Shown here: one piece after another, positions 8,155 through 15,228 of the stretch
How the letters are laid out: every line of letters starts with the position of its first letter
Numbering within the stretch: the stretch's first letter is position 1
NCBI GenBank assembly: GCA_044432725.1
Contig: JAWXUL010000018.1
Coordinates: 1-52,166 of the forward strand
Source of the DNA: JAWXUK01 sp044432725
Lineage (GTDB): Bacteria; Bacillota; Clostridia; Oscillospirales; Oscillospiraceae
Length of the DNA: 52,166 bases
Direction: 5' to 3'
Translations under genes and position numbers: made by a program
Notes under the pieces: generated by a model
The model's database searches: none
What the model was told of the DNA's origin: nothing
What the model saw: only the letters and a program-made list of their open reading frames with translations

Positions 8155-8550
8155 ATGAAGAAAATTTTTACCTCAAATGACGGACAAAGTTATATTGACC
8201 TTGTTATTTTAGTGTTTGTTACCATTTTAATCGTTGCTTTTGCAATGCAACTATTTGAAGTGTATATGACCAAACAAAAAGTAGATACTTTTGCTACTGA
8301 ATTGATGCGTGTGGCAGAGATTACAGGGCAAGTTGGATCGGACACCTCTGCAAAAGCGGAAGCCTTGAAATCGAATTTGGGGATCAGTCCTACGATTTCT
8401 TGGAGTCAGTCTGGTCGGTTTCAACTAAATCAAGAGGTCACTGTCACGGTGACCTTGCAGAAAAACCTTGGATTATTCGGAGATTTTGGCAGTTTCCCTG
8501 TGACATTAAAAGGGGTCGCCAGTGGAAAAGGGGAGGTGTATTGGAGGTGA
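8155..8550 (+). CDS. TadE-like pseudopilin, DUF4320 type
   Basis: This 131-residue protein has the short leader MKKIFTSNDGQSYIDLVILV and a single N-terminal helix (about residues 15-35), then a beta-rich domain ending in a Gly/Lys segment. GQSYIDLV resembles the cleavage region of TadE-type pseudopilins (Gly followed by a helix with an acidic residue). Such proteins form minor or tip parts of the pilus. GGAGGGAG lies just upstream, directly after the tadC stop. The gene overlaps the next by one base. Confidence 0.75.
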   Translation: MKKIFTSNDGQSYIDLVILVFVTILIVAFAMQLFEVYMTKQKVDTFATELMRVAEITGQVGSDTSAKAEALKSNLGISPTISWSQSGRFQLNQEVTVTVTLQKNLGLFGDFGSFPVTLKGVASGKGEVYWR

Positions 8551-9092
8551 TGAAACGATTTAAACAAGTCCTTTCCTGTGAAAAAGGACAGGGTTACCCC
8601 TTAGTTGTGGCAATGGCTCTTGCTTTTATGCTTTCTGTGACCGTTATTTCTCAATATTTCCATTATTATATTGTTGCACAAGGTGTGCGTGATGCTTTGC
8701 AAGATGCTGCGATTGTCACTGTGACAGAAAATTATGCAGATGTCTACCATGGTGTGCGTGAGGGCTATTCAGGTGGGTATCAGCCATCTGCAGAAAGCTT
8801 CAATGCTGCTGTGAATTATGGTGATATTTATTCCAGAATGTCTGCAGTGTTGGGAACCAGTTTTTCTGGAGGAGCCTATGTGAAAACCATCAACGGTGAA
8901 GAAGAATTTCGCATTTATGACCTAGATGTGGTTATTTCTAACGCAACATTCGCCCAATCTGATACTGCAGGCGATCGTTTCGTTGTGGAAAGTACCATTG
9001 TTTTAGAAATACCTATTTCTTTTTGTGGAAATCTGCTCCCAAATCTACGAATCAATATTCGAACCACGGCTGGTTATACCCCTATTTTCTAA
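8550..9092 (+). CDS. Second TadE/TadF-like minor pilin
   Basis: The start is ATG at 8550, overlapping the TGA of the previous gene and preceded by TTGGAGG. The protein has 180 residues: leader MKRFKQVLSCEKGQGYPLVV, one helix (about residues 16-40), then an extracellular domain with a Gly/Ser/Tyr-rich stretch and a short C-terminal beta region. The GQGYPLVV junction parallels the GQSYIDLV of its neighbour, suggesting both are processed in the same way. Two minor pilins next to TadC are usual in Tad loci. It is the last gene of the tight pilus operon. Confidence 0.72.
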   Translation: MKRFKQVLSCEKGQGYPLVVAMALAFMLSVTVISQYFHYYIVAQGVRDALQDAAIVTVTENYADVYHGVREGYSGGYQPSAESFNAAVNYGDIYSRMSAVLGTSFSGGAYVKTINGEEEFRIYDLDVVISNATFAQSDTAGDRFVVESTIVLEIPISFCGNLLPNLRINIRTTAGYTPIF

Positions 9093-9187
9093 TTATTTTT
9101 TGGAGTATATACTATCTCACAATATCGAAGGCTTAATTTTGGTAGTATTGGTAGATAGCTATTCCGAAGAATATAGTTTAGTATGTT

Positions 9188-9268
9188 GTTAAGCAAAATA
9201 TCCAAAGGATATTTTATTTGAGGGCTTGCCCTCAAATCGAATCTTTGTTTCCAAAGATTCGGCTTAAC
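9188..9268. repeat. Perfect cloverleaf palindrome 1 (four-way junction, no unpaired junction base)
   Basis: The outer stem GTTAAGC (9188-9194) pairs with GCTTAAC (9262-9268). Inside are three perfect hairpins placed end to end: 9195-9203/9207-9215 (AAAATATCC), 9216-9225/9228-9237 (ATTTGAGGGC) and 9238-9247/9252-9261 (CGAATCTTTG). Every junction nucleotide is paired. It lies between the last pilin gene and the DUF6550 gene. It could act as RNA or as extruded DNA; the sequence is equally symmetric on both strands, so no direction is assigned. Confidence 0.9.
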
Positions 9269-9280
9269 CCATAGAGCAAA

Positions 9281-9355
9281 CTTGCATCCCAAAAGCATAG
9301 CTTTTGGGCAAATAATGAAATTATTTGTTTTGTTTCTCCGAAACAAAAATGCAAG
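9281..9355. repeat. Perfect cloverleaf palindrome 2 (four-way junction)
   Basis: The outer stem CTTGCAT (9281-9287) pairs with ATGCAAG (9349-9355). Three perfect hairpins fill it exactly: 9288-9296/9300-9308 (CCCAAAAGC), 9309-9316/9320-9327 (CAAATAAT) and 9328-9336/9340-9348 (TTTTGTTTC). The outer stem may extend to AGCA/TGCT (9275-9278 with 9357-9360) across a small internal loop. It is separated by 12 bases from cloverleaf 1 and has the same architecture with unrelated stem sequences. Confidence 0.9.
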
Positions 9356-9431
9356 ATGCTATAGTGATAACCAAGCAAAGACACAAGAGAAACCGATGAA
9401 GAATTCACAGGAATTGAAAGGAACATGAATT

Positions 9432-10193
9432 ATGAATGATGTAAACAAAAAATGGCTAACCATTGCCGCAGGACTTACCCTGAGTGGAGCATTACTGGTG
9501 ATGATTACAAACCAATTTAACCCAGCGAAACAAACGGACGGAAAACTAGGCACCGAGGATGATGCGAGCAACCAACTGGTGGTCACGAACCCCGAAGGAA
9601 GTGATATTCTCACAGAAAACGAAAGCAACCTGAACATCCCAAGCATTTCAGGAACGGATTCCTCCACAAATACAAGCACAAGTTCTCCCGCCATTCTTTT
9701 TACCGATGCCGATGGGAACATTTTAGAAACCCACCCAGACCCTAATGTGACGGTCCCTCTACCTGACACCTTAAACGGCACGGACAAAGGAACCTCCCAA
9801 ACCATCCAACCAGATGTGGTAGCAAAACCCAGTTATACTGAATCCCAACTACAAGATCCCACCCAAACACCAGATGGTGGAAAGGTTACGGTGACGGAAA
9901 CAGGAGAGATTGTGCCAGAGGAAATCCCAGAACCTGAACCCCCCAGTGTGTCTACCAACAGCTCAAGCACAACGGTGACCACAACCCCTAGTACCTCCAC
10001 CCCAAGCACATCCACCCCCTCTACAAGCACCTCAACCTCATCACCCTCCGCAGACACAAGCACAAAAACGGAATCGGATGCAGATGGTGCGTATGTCCCC
10101 GGATTTGGATATGTACCCTACAATAACACTCCAAATGTAGGCACACAAGCCACAGATATGTATGAAAATGGCAATAAAGTGGGCATTATGTAA
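9432..10193 (+). CDS. Membrane-anchored Ser/Thr/Pro-rich protein, DUF6550 type
   Basis: This 253-residue protein has one N-terminal membrane helix (WLTIAAGLTLSGALLVMI, residues 9-26) and a long low-complexity stretch rich in Thr, Ser, Pro and Asp (about 40-215, including repeated TPSTS). It ends YVPGFGYVPY and then TDMYENGNKVGIM. The end motif is typical of DUF6550 proteins that accompany Tad/conjugation loci in Clostridia. The middle looks like a wall-spanning stalk. The ribosome site AAAGGAA lies about 10 bases upstream. Role unknown; a surface or wall-spanning part of the machine is the most likely reading. A terminator follows. Confidence 0.72.
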   Translation: MNDVNKKWLTIAAGLTLSGALLVMITNQFNPAKQTDGKLGTEDDASNQLVVTNPEGSDILTENESNLNIPSISGTDSSTNTSTSSPAILFTDADGNILETHPDPNVTVPLPDTLNGTDKGTSQTIQPDVVAKPSYTESQLQDPTQTPDGGKVTVTETGEIVPEEIPEPEPPSVSTNSSSTTVTTTPSTSTPSTSTPSTSTSTSSPSADTSTKTESDADGAYVPGFGYVPYNNTPNVGTQATDMYENGNKVGIM

Positions 10194-10224
10194 GAAAATA
10201 GTTAAAAACTACAAATATTCAAGA

Positions 10225-10253
10225 AAGCACTCTCTTTGTGAGGGTGCTTTTTT
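10225..10253 (+). terminator. Intrinsic terminator after the DUF6550 gene
   Basis: AAGCACTCTC pairs with GAGGGTGCTT (one G-U pair) around a 5-base loop and runs into six T (10248-10253). It lies 32 bases after the stop codon. Confidence 0.85.
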
Positions 10254-10279
10254 GTATCTCAAGGAAAGGAGAAAAAGAG

Positions 10280-12055
10280 ATGAATATTAAGATCCCAAAC
10301 CCACTCCCCTATATTGTTGCCTCTTTGTACGCAATATTTTGTGCTACAATACTAACTTTTGCCGCATCCACTGACATGGATACTGGTGGTGGAGGCATGG
10401 GTGGTGGTACTTCTACCAACCGATGGTCTGTAGGACATGACGGAGTGCGTGTCACTCTTTTTGATGCAAACACAGGTGGACCTGTGTCCCAATCTATCGA
10501 TTTAACAGATATCACTCCATCTTCAAGCACATTCCACTTCGGAAAAGTGAACAAAGCAAGTTATGTGGCAACTGGTGGACTCACCTTACAACTCAATGGC
10601 TATAGCTATATCAATCCTACCCAATCTTTGCCAGAAATTATCAATGCGTCTGGGCGAACAAACCTAGAGGCAATAAAATCCTACTTCACAGACGAGCAAG
10701 TGCTACGTTCTTTGTCGGGTTATTTTGGTATGGACTATGATACTATGGTCAATGGAAATTACAAAATCATGGTAGAGCCCATTGCCTACTTCACTTATTC
10801 AGGGAATTATATGTGTGCCATACTGCGACCCAACGGGAAGTGCCCTTGTGGTACAACGGAAGCGGCACTATACGATCGTGTGACGAATAATAACCTTTAC
10901 TTTTGGATGCAGTCTTTGACACACAAAAATCTACCATTATCCATCTTTTTAGAAGAAGGAGATTTGGGGTTTACAGCTTGGACTGGTGGCACCTCTTCTA
11001 ATGCCAATAATTACAATATTATTACCTATTTAGGAATAGGAGTGGTACGATTCGATGAACCACCCACACCTCCTGAAGTGGAAATTGTAGATTATATCTA
11101 TAGAACCGACACGGAGGTTATCACTTCCGTCACCATTCGAGGAGGGCAATCCGACCCTGACAACCCAACCACAGTAACATTCCGAATTGATGGCACTAGC
11201 TACGATGTAGGAAATGTATATTATCCCAACGGTGCCAGCCAACTGGCTTGGGTGAAATGGACTACACCAGAGGAAGAACAAATTATCAATATCAGCGTGT
11301 CGGTGACAGGTCCCGGAGGAACGACTGAGAGTTCTCTTCGATGCCAAATCGAAGATTTAGACTTGAATCCTCCACCAAACCCAGTACCCCAAGGGCATTT
11401 CCTCCACCAACCACGACACTCGCAAGCTCGTACCGTGGTTGATGTCACAGCATGGCACGATGACAGAAATGATGGTTTTTCTAGTAGTTCTGTACCCAGC
11501 CGAGAGGTAAACACTTCTAGTAACTGGACAACCTATAGTCCGTGGTGGCAGCCCAACTGGGTCTGGACTGGTTTGACATGGGTGGACCGAGGTTGGTGGG
11601 AATTTGATGTAAATTTATTTACAGCCTCCCTCACAGGTACCATGAACTTGATTCCAGATGACAAAAGTCCTACAGCAACAGCCAATAGCATCAAAAGTGG
11701 ATATGGATACCAAGAAGAAGTGACTGCACGAACCACAACCAATGGCAGTAGTGCTGTCAGTCAAACACCAAATGCAGTGACCTATTTCCCTGAGTTTGGA
11801 TACGAAACCTATTGGCGATTGCTAGAACGTATGCAAATAGGTCTCACGGCAAAGATGGAATTTAAGGAAAATAGCTTTTCTACCTACGGAAATCGTACCC
11901 ATTTCACCCCAGTTTGGTATCAAGATGGCAATTACAAAGCAAACACTTGGCTCATTGATGTGTGGACTCCCACAGGAATGCTTAGTTTGAATTTGACAGA
12001 TAGTCTGACTATTTCAGGAACTGTATGGGATGACTGGCACATCGGACCTCAATAA
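10280..12055 (+). CDS. Large secreted protein, possible tip or adhesin
   Basis: The start at 10280 follows AAGGAG. The protein has 591 residues: an N-terminal hydrophobic signal (about 9-29, PYIVASLYAIFCATILTFAA), a Gly-rich segment GGGGMGGGTS, then a long extracellular part. A CPCG pair near residue 193 may be a metal or disulfide site. Around residues 268-365 there is an Ig-like beta region (VEIVDYIYRTDTEVITSVTI). The final 200 residues are rich in Trp, Tyr, Asn and Thr, as in surface-binding domains. Its place directly before the VirB2-like pilin suggests an outer part of the transfer machine. I do not recognise the family with certainty. A terminator upstream means it starts its own unit. 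Confidence 0.7.
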   Translation: MNIKIPNPLPYIVASLYAIFCATILTFAASTDMDTGGGGMGGGTSTNRWSVGHDGVRVTLFDANTGGPVSQSIDLTDITPSSSTFHFGKVNKASYVATGGLTLQLNGYSYINPTQSLPEIINASGRTNLEAIKSYFTDEQVLRSLSGYFGMDYDTMVNGNYKIMVEPIAYFTYSGNYMCAILRPNGKCPCGTTEAALYDRVTNNNLYFWMQSLTHKNLPLSIFLEEGDLGFTAWTGGTSSNANNYNIITYLGIGVVRFDEPPTPPEVEIVDYIYRTDTEVITSVTIRGGQSDPDNPTTVTFRIDGTSYDVGNVYYPNGASQLAWVKWTTPEEEQIINISVSVTGPGGTTESSLRCQIEDLDLNPPPNPVPQGHFLHQPRHSQARTVVDVTAWHDDRNDGFSSSSVPSREVNTSSNWTTYSPWWQPNWVWTGLTWVDRGWWEFDVNLFTASLTGTMNLIPDDKSPTATANSIKSGYGYQEEVTARTTTNGSSAVSQTPNAVTYFPEFGYETYWRLLERMQIGLTAKMEFKENSFSTYGNRTHFTPVWYQDGNYKANTWLIDVWTPTGMLSLNLTDSLTISGTVWDDWHIGPQ

Positions 12056-12083
12056 TGAGCCTGATTTAAGAAAGGAATATACT

Positions 12084-12416
12084 ATGATTAATAAATGTAT
12101 TCGAATACTCTCCCTTACCCTTTTGGTGGGATTGCTCCTCTGTACCACGGTGTATGCAGACACAGGAAACGTAGCAGGAGCCATTGAATCCACATGGACT
12201 ACCGCCGCCGTACAGATTAAAGAAGTTGTAAATAAGGTAGTTTTCCCAGCCATAAATATGATTCTTTGTGTGTTTTTCTTCGGAAAACTCGCTCTCGCTT
12301 ATTTTGATTACCGCAAGCAAGGACAATTTGACTGGGTAGCACCAGCCATGCTCTTTGCTTGCTTGGTCTTTTCCATGACGGCTCCCCTCTATATTTGGAC
12401 TGTCCTTGGGATATAA
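12084..12416 (+). CDS. VirB2/TrbC-like small membrane protein, DUF3852 type
   Basis: This 110-residue protein has a cleavable signal (residues 1-25, ending VYA-DTG), a short polar helix with VVNKVVFPAINMIL, and two membrane helices separated by a short basic loop (YFDYRKQGQFDW). That is the usual layout of VirB2-like transfer pilins. Proteins of this type (DUF3852) sit before the VirB6, VirB3 and VirB4 genes in clostridial conjugative elements, as here. The start at 12084 follows AGAAAGGAA. It is likely the pilin-like or channel subunit of the type IV secretion system. Confidence 0.7.
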   Translation: MINKCIRILSLTLLVGLLLCTTVYADTGNVAGAIESTWTTAAVQIKEVVNKVVFPAINMILCVFFFGKLALAYFDYRKQGQFDWVAPAMLFACLVFSMTAPLYIWTVLGI

Positions 12417-12431
12417 GACGGAGGTAATTTT

Positions 12432-12770
12432 ATGAAAAAAAATGAATATCGTGCAGAGCTAGAAAAAGCAACTCCTGTTCTTCAAGAGTTGATTATTGCA
12501 CCTGCATCTAAGCAAGAGGAAATCTTGCACAGTGTGGACTCTTCTATCGTAAGAACAGTAGTCGTGATGATGTGCATGGGAAAAAATTCTATAGACAATC
12601 ATCGCAAAAAACCTTATAAACACCCTATTGATGTGTTAAAAAGTTGGGATGAACACATTCCCGGCAGCTATGCCACCATAGATAAGAAAGGTGACATTGA
12701 GTATATGCTCGGCAAAGGGTATATGAACCATGCACTCAGAACATCAATGCATCTGCTTTCGATTTTCTAA
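12432..12770 (+). CDS. Small soluble protein, possibly DUF3775-like
   Basis: This 112-residue protein follows the VirB2-like gene by 15 bases with GACGGAGG as ribosome site. It is mainly helical, with a hydrophobic core helix (VRTVVVMMCMGKN) and a C-terminal YMLGKGYMNHALRT segment. The order (short N-terminal helix, a core helix ending in Met-Gly-Lys, then a tail with Tyr-Met-Leu) resembles DUF3775 proteins, but that is a weak visual match. No signal or membrane segment is present. Function unknown. Confidence 0.55.
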   Translation: MKKNEYRAELEKATPVLQELIIAPASKQEEILHSVDSSIVRTVVVMMCMGKNSIDNHRKKPYKHPIDVLKSWDEHIPGSYATIDKKGDIEYMLGKGYMNHALRTSMHLLSIF

Positions 12771-12804
12771 AACCTTACACGAGGAAATGATTCCTCGAAT
12801 CCTG

Positions 12805-12843
12805 ACCAAACTACTGATCACATTGGTGGTCGGTAGCTTTGGT
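12805..12843 (+). other. Long imperfect hairpin in a gene-free stretch
   Basis: ACCAAA-CTAC-TGATCAC pairs with GTGGTCG-GTAG-C-TTTGGT around ATTG, with one bulged C and a G-T pair: 17 pairs in all. A smaller hairpin (CGAGGAA/TTCCTCG) lies just before it at 12780-12797. No clear T-run follows. The remaining bases up to 12964 are AT-rich with several TATAGTATA-like stretches that could hold a promoter for the genes downstream. Confidence 0.55.
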
Positions 12844-12964
12844 TGACTCCCTCTTTAGTATTGTTTAGTATAATATGAGAAATATACTACAATATCTTGT
12901 ATAGTATAGTGATAGCTATTTCCCTTAAAATCATTTATAGTAGTGATAGAAAGGGGGAGCGAAA

Positions 12965-13093
12965 ATGGACGGACAAATTTTTGAACTGGGCAGATGCCCA
13001 CTCTGTGGCAACCTGACTTTTAACGGTCGCTGCGAAGATAGAGATTGCCACCACCATTGGCATCCAGTGGACGAAGATGACGAGGATCAATAA
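12965..13093 (+). CDS. 42-residue zinc-ribbon-like protein
   Basis: The start at 12965 follows GAAAGGGGGAGCG. The protein begins MDGQIFELGRCPLCGNLT and contains CPLC at residues 11-14 and C23/C28 with a His cluster (CHHHWH), then an acidic tail. The pattern C-x2-C-x8-C-x4-C fits a small zinc ribbon. It begins the group of small proteins before the VirB6-like gene. Such miniature zinc proteins often regulate or tag partners; the exact role is unknown. Confidence 0.65.
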   Translation: MDGQIFELGRCPLCGNLTFNGRCEDRDCHHHWHPVDEDDEDQ

Positions 13094-13112
13094 ATGAAAG
13101 GAGGGAGGGCTG

Positions 13113-13376
13113 ATGGAGAAAGAATCTTTGATCCGAGAAATCTACTATCATGTCATTCAAGAACCTTACCAAGAAAGTGGGAAGGAAAATAGAGTGAATC
13201 TCGCAAAGGGTATTGAGGAATTTCAAGAAACCCTAAACGAGGAACAATCAAAGAATTTTCAAAAAATCCTAGACCTATGGCTAACATCAGAAAACGATAG
13301 CACAGAAGATGCATTTGAGTTAGGATTTCATACAGGATTCAAACTGGCCATGGAGGTGTCTAACCATGGAAACTAG
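13113..13376 (+). CDS. Small protein, DUF6809 type
   Basis: This 87-residue protein has the start MEKESLIREIYYHVI and ends with AFELGFHTGFKLAMEV, the pattern of the DUF6809 group that is common in mobile elements of Firmicutes. It is all-helical by eye, with no membrane segment. The ribosome site AAAGGAGGG lies 8-10 bases upstream. The stop codon overlaps the start of the next gene by 11 bases, so the two are coupled. Function unknown. Confidence 0.65.
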   Translation: MEKESLIREIYYHVIQEPYQESGKENRVNLAKGIEEFQETLNEEQSKNFQKILDLWLTSENDSTEDAFELGFHTGFKLAMEVSNHGN

Positions 13377-13839
13377 CAGTTTGTGTGCTAAAATTCCTGT
13401 GGAACTGCACCAGAAGGTGAGAGAAAAACAGCAAGACAGTGGATTGTCTCTAGGCGACTTTATGGCAGACCTACTGGAAAAATATTTTAATATGGAGAAT
13501 GAAGAAAAAATGAGTAACAAAAATAGAACCATGGCACTGCAAATGACGGATGAGGATTTCTACCGATTGAAAGCGCATCTGAAACGCACTGGCGAAAAAC
13601 AAAAGGAATTTATGTACCGAGCGATTTTTGACATTATTGCCAGTGCAGAATCCGAAATACCAACAGAAGTATTGCAAGATCAACTTCTGGATGCTGAGAT
13701 TTCTGGAGAGAAAAAATCTCGCAATCGTAACAAGGACACAGAGCAAGCGATAACCACAGAAGCCAGCACCCCCCACCCAGAGGAACAGGAAGAAACGGAC
13801 AACGTGTCAGCCCCTTATGACAACGTTTCTTCCCTCTAA
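13366..13839 (+). CDS. Ribbon-helix-helix-like DNA-binding protein
   Basis: This 157-residue protein carries two ribbon-helix-helix-like units: residues 1-45 (SLCAKIPVELHQKVREKQ, then LSLGDFMADLLEKYF) and about 55-95 (RTMALQMTDEDFYRLKAHLKR, then QKEFMYRAIFDII). Each has a beta strand before two helices, as in CopG/Arc proteins. The last 60 residues are charged and probably disordered. Proteins of this double type are common in conjugative elements and may be transcription regulators of the transfer operon. It is followed by a good terminator, so it ends the small-protein cluster. Confidence 0.72.
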   Translation: METSSLCAKIPVELHQKVREKQQDSGLSLGDFMADLLEKYFNMENEEKMSNKNRTMALQMTDEDFYRLKAHLKRTGEKQKEFMYRAIFDIIASAESEIPTEVLQDQLLDAEISGEKKSRNRNKDTEQAITTEASTPHPEEQEETDNVSAPYDNVSSL

Positions 13840-13880
13840 ACAAGAAATGAAAACAACGCAAAAAAACTTTTACTCAAAAA

Positions 13881-13919
13881 AAGCACAGTCAGAGTTAGGA
13901 ACTTTGGCTGTGCTTTTTT
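13881..13919 (+). terminator. Intrinsic terminator after the RHH gene
   Basis: AAGCACAG pairs with CTGTGCTT around a loop that also contains a small GAGTT/AACTT stem, and ends in six T. It separates the small-protein cluster from the VirB6-like gene. Confidence 0.85.
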
Positions 13920-13958
13920 GGTGCAAAAGTGCCAGAAAAAGAAAGGAGGTATGAAAAA

Positions 13959-14867
13959 ATGTTTCTTTTTGACTTAATTATTAGTGACGTGATGGGGCAA
14001 ATTGTAGACTGGGTCTATGGTCAGGTTATCGGATTCCTTGTGGGATTCTTTGAAATTATGGGCAATATGGGTGTGGAACTTTTTGAGTTGCAATGGTCAC
14101 AATCCATTATTCTGTTTTTCTCACGATTGGGTTGGGCACTTTATTTGGTCGGTCTGGTGGTTGCCGTGTTTGAATGTGGTATCGAATACCAGAGCGGACG
14201 TGGGTCGGTAAAAGATGTGTGCCTCAATGCCATCAAAGGATTTATGTCAGTTTCTCTGTTTTCTGACGTGCCTGTGAAATTGTACACCTTATCCGTCAAT
14301 CTCCAAGGACAGATGAGTGCTGGATTGACAGGAGCCAACCGTTCTCTGGGAGATTTAGCCAATGACATCGTTTCAGATTTTGGTCAGGTATCGGAGAATG
14401 GATTGATGTCAGATATTGTAAATGGCTTAACTCCATTTCCTAGTCCGATTTTGTTAATCTTCATCATCATTATGGTGGGATACGCTATCATCAAAGTGTT
14501 CTTTGCCAATTTGAAACGTGGAGGGATTCTGCTCACTCAAATTTGTGTAGGAAGTCTTTATATGTTTTCCATTCCTAGAGGGTATGGTGACGGCTTTGTG
14601 CAGTGGAGTAAGCAAATCATTGCTTTGTGTTTTACCACCTTTATGCAAGCGACCATCCTCACCGCTGGACTGATGATTTTATTAGACAATCCTTTGATTG
14701 GTCTTGGACTTATGTTGTCAGCCACAGAAATCCCACGCATAGCAGAAGCCTTCGGTTTAGAAACATCCACAAAAGTAAATGTGATGGGCAGTATTTACAG
14801 CGCACAAACGGCTGTGAACCTATCGAAAACGGTACTCAATGCTGTAACTCCTGCAAAAGTACCTTGA
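13959..14867 (+). CDS. VirB6/TrbL-like channel protein
   Basis: This 302-residue integral membrane protein has about six hydrophobic segments (near residues 18-32, 45-70, 160-185, 195-215, 225-245 and beyond). The start at 13959 is chosen because AAAGGAGG lies 8 bases upstream; a GTG at 13929 is inside the ribosome site region and unlikely. The gene sits ahead of the VirB3-like and VirB4 genes. In type IV systems VirB6/TrbL forms the inner-membrane channel. The DUF6045-like group of clostridial elements has the same size and location. Call based on topology and context. Confidence 0.72.
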   Translation: MFLFDLIISDVMGQIVDWVYGQVIGFLVGFFEIMGNMGVELFELQWSQSIILFFSRLGWALYLVGLVVAVFECGIEYQSGRGSVKDVCLNAIKGFMSVSLFSDVPVKLYTLSVNLQGQMSAGLTGANRSLGDLANDIVSDFGQVSENGLMSDIVNGLTPFPSPILLIFIIIMVGYAIIKVFFANLKRGGILLTQICVGSLYMFSIPRGYGDGFVQWSKQIIALCFTTFMQATILTAGLMILLDNPLIGLGLMLSATEIPRIAEAFGLETSTKVNVMGSIYSAQTAVNLSKTVLNAVTPAKVP

Positions 14868-14889
14868 TTTTATACGAAAGGAACAAGAA

Positions 14890-15228
14890 ATGATTATAAT
14901 TTATGTAGCCTCTCCCTATTCAGGAGAGATTGAAAAAAATGTAGAATTTGCGAAACGTAGCTGTGACTTTGTGTTAAATCAAGGACACGGCTTTTTTGCT
15001 CCTCACTTGACCTATACCCAAATTTTAGATGATAGTGACCCAACGGAGCGAGAAAAAGGTTTAGAAATGGGATTAACTCTGCTATCTCGATGCGATGAAA
15101 TCTGGGTTTTTGGTGACCACATTTCAAAGGGCATGAAAACGGAAATTCAATTCGCCCAAGAACATGAGATCCCCATTCGTCATATCACCACAGAAGAATT
15201 AATGTCACAGGAGAAATTATTATGCTAA
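14890..15228 (+). CDS. Nucleoside 2-deoxyribosyltransferase-like protein (DUF4406/DUF7768)
   Basis: This 112-residue protein begins MIIIYVASPYSG, the signature of a Rossmann-like nucleotide fold. It continues with a HLTYTQILDDSDPTEREKGLEMG segment (split across two helices) and DEIWVFGDHISKGMKTEIQFA. These are the features of the DUF4406/DUF7768 branch of nucleoside 2-deoxyribosyltransferase-like proteins. They may cleave or sense nucleotides; in phages and elements they are often beside modification enzymes, as here (a DNA methyltransferase is next). The gene overlaps the methyltransferase start by 7 bases. Confidence 0.72.
   Translation: MIIIYVASPYSGEIEKNVEFAKRSCDFVLNQGHGFFAPHLTYTQILDDSDPTEREKGLEMGLTLLSRCDEIWVFGDHISKGMKTEIQFAQEHEIPIRHITTEELMSQEKLLC

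Noticed and set aside
9093..9431. tRNA gene within the cloverleafs
   Set aside because: The shapes look like cloverleafs, but there is no tRNA-type arm length, no conserved T-loop or CCA end, and no sensible anticodon.
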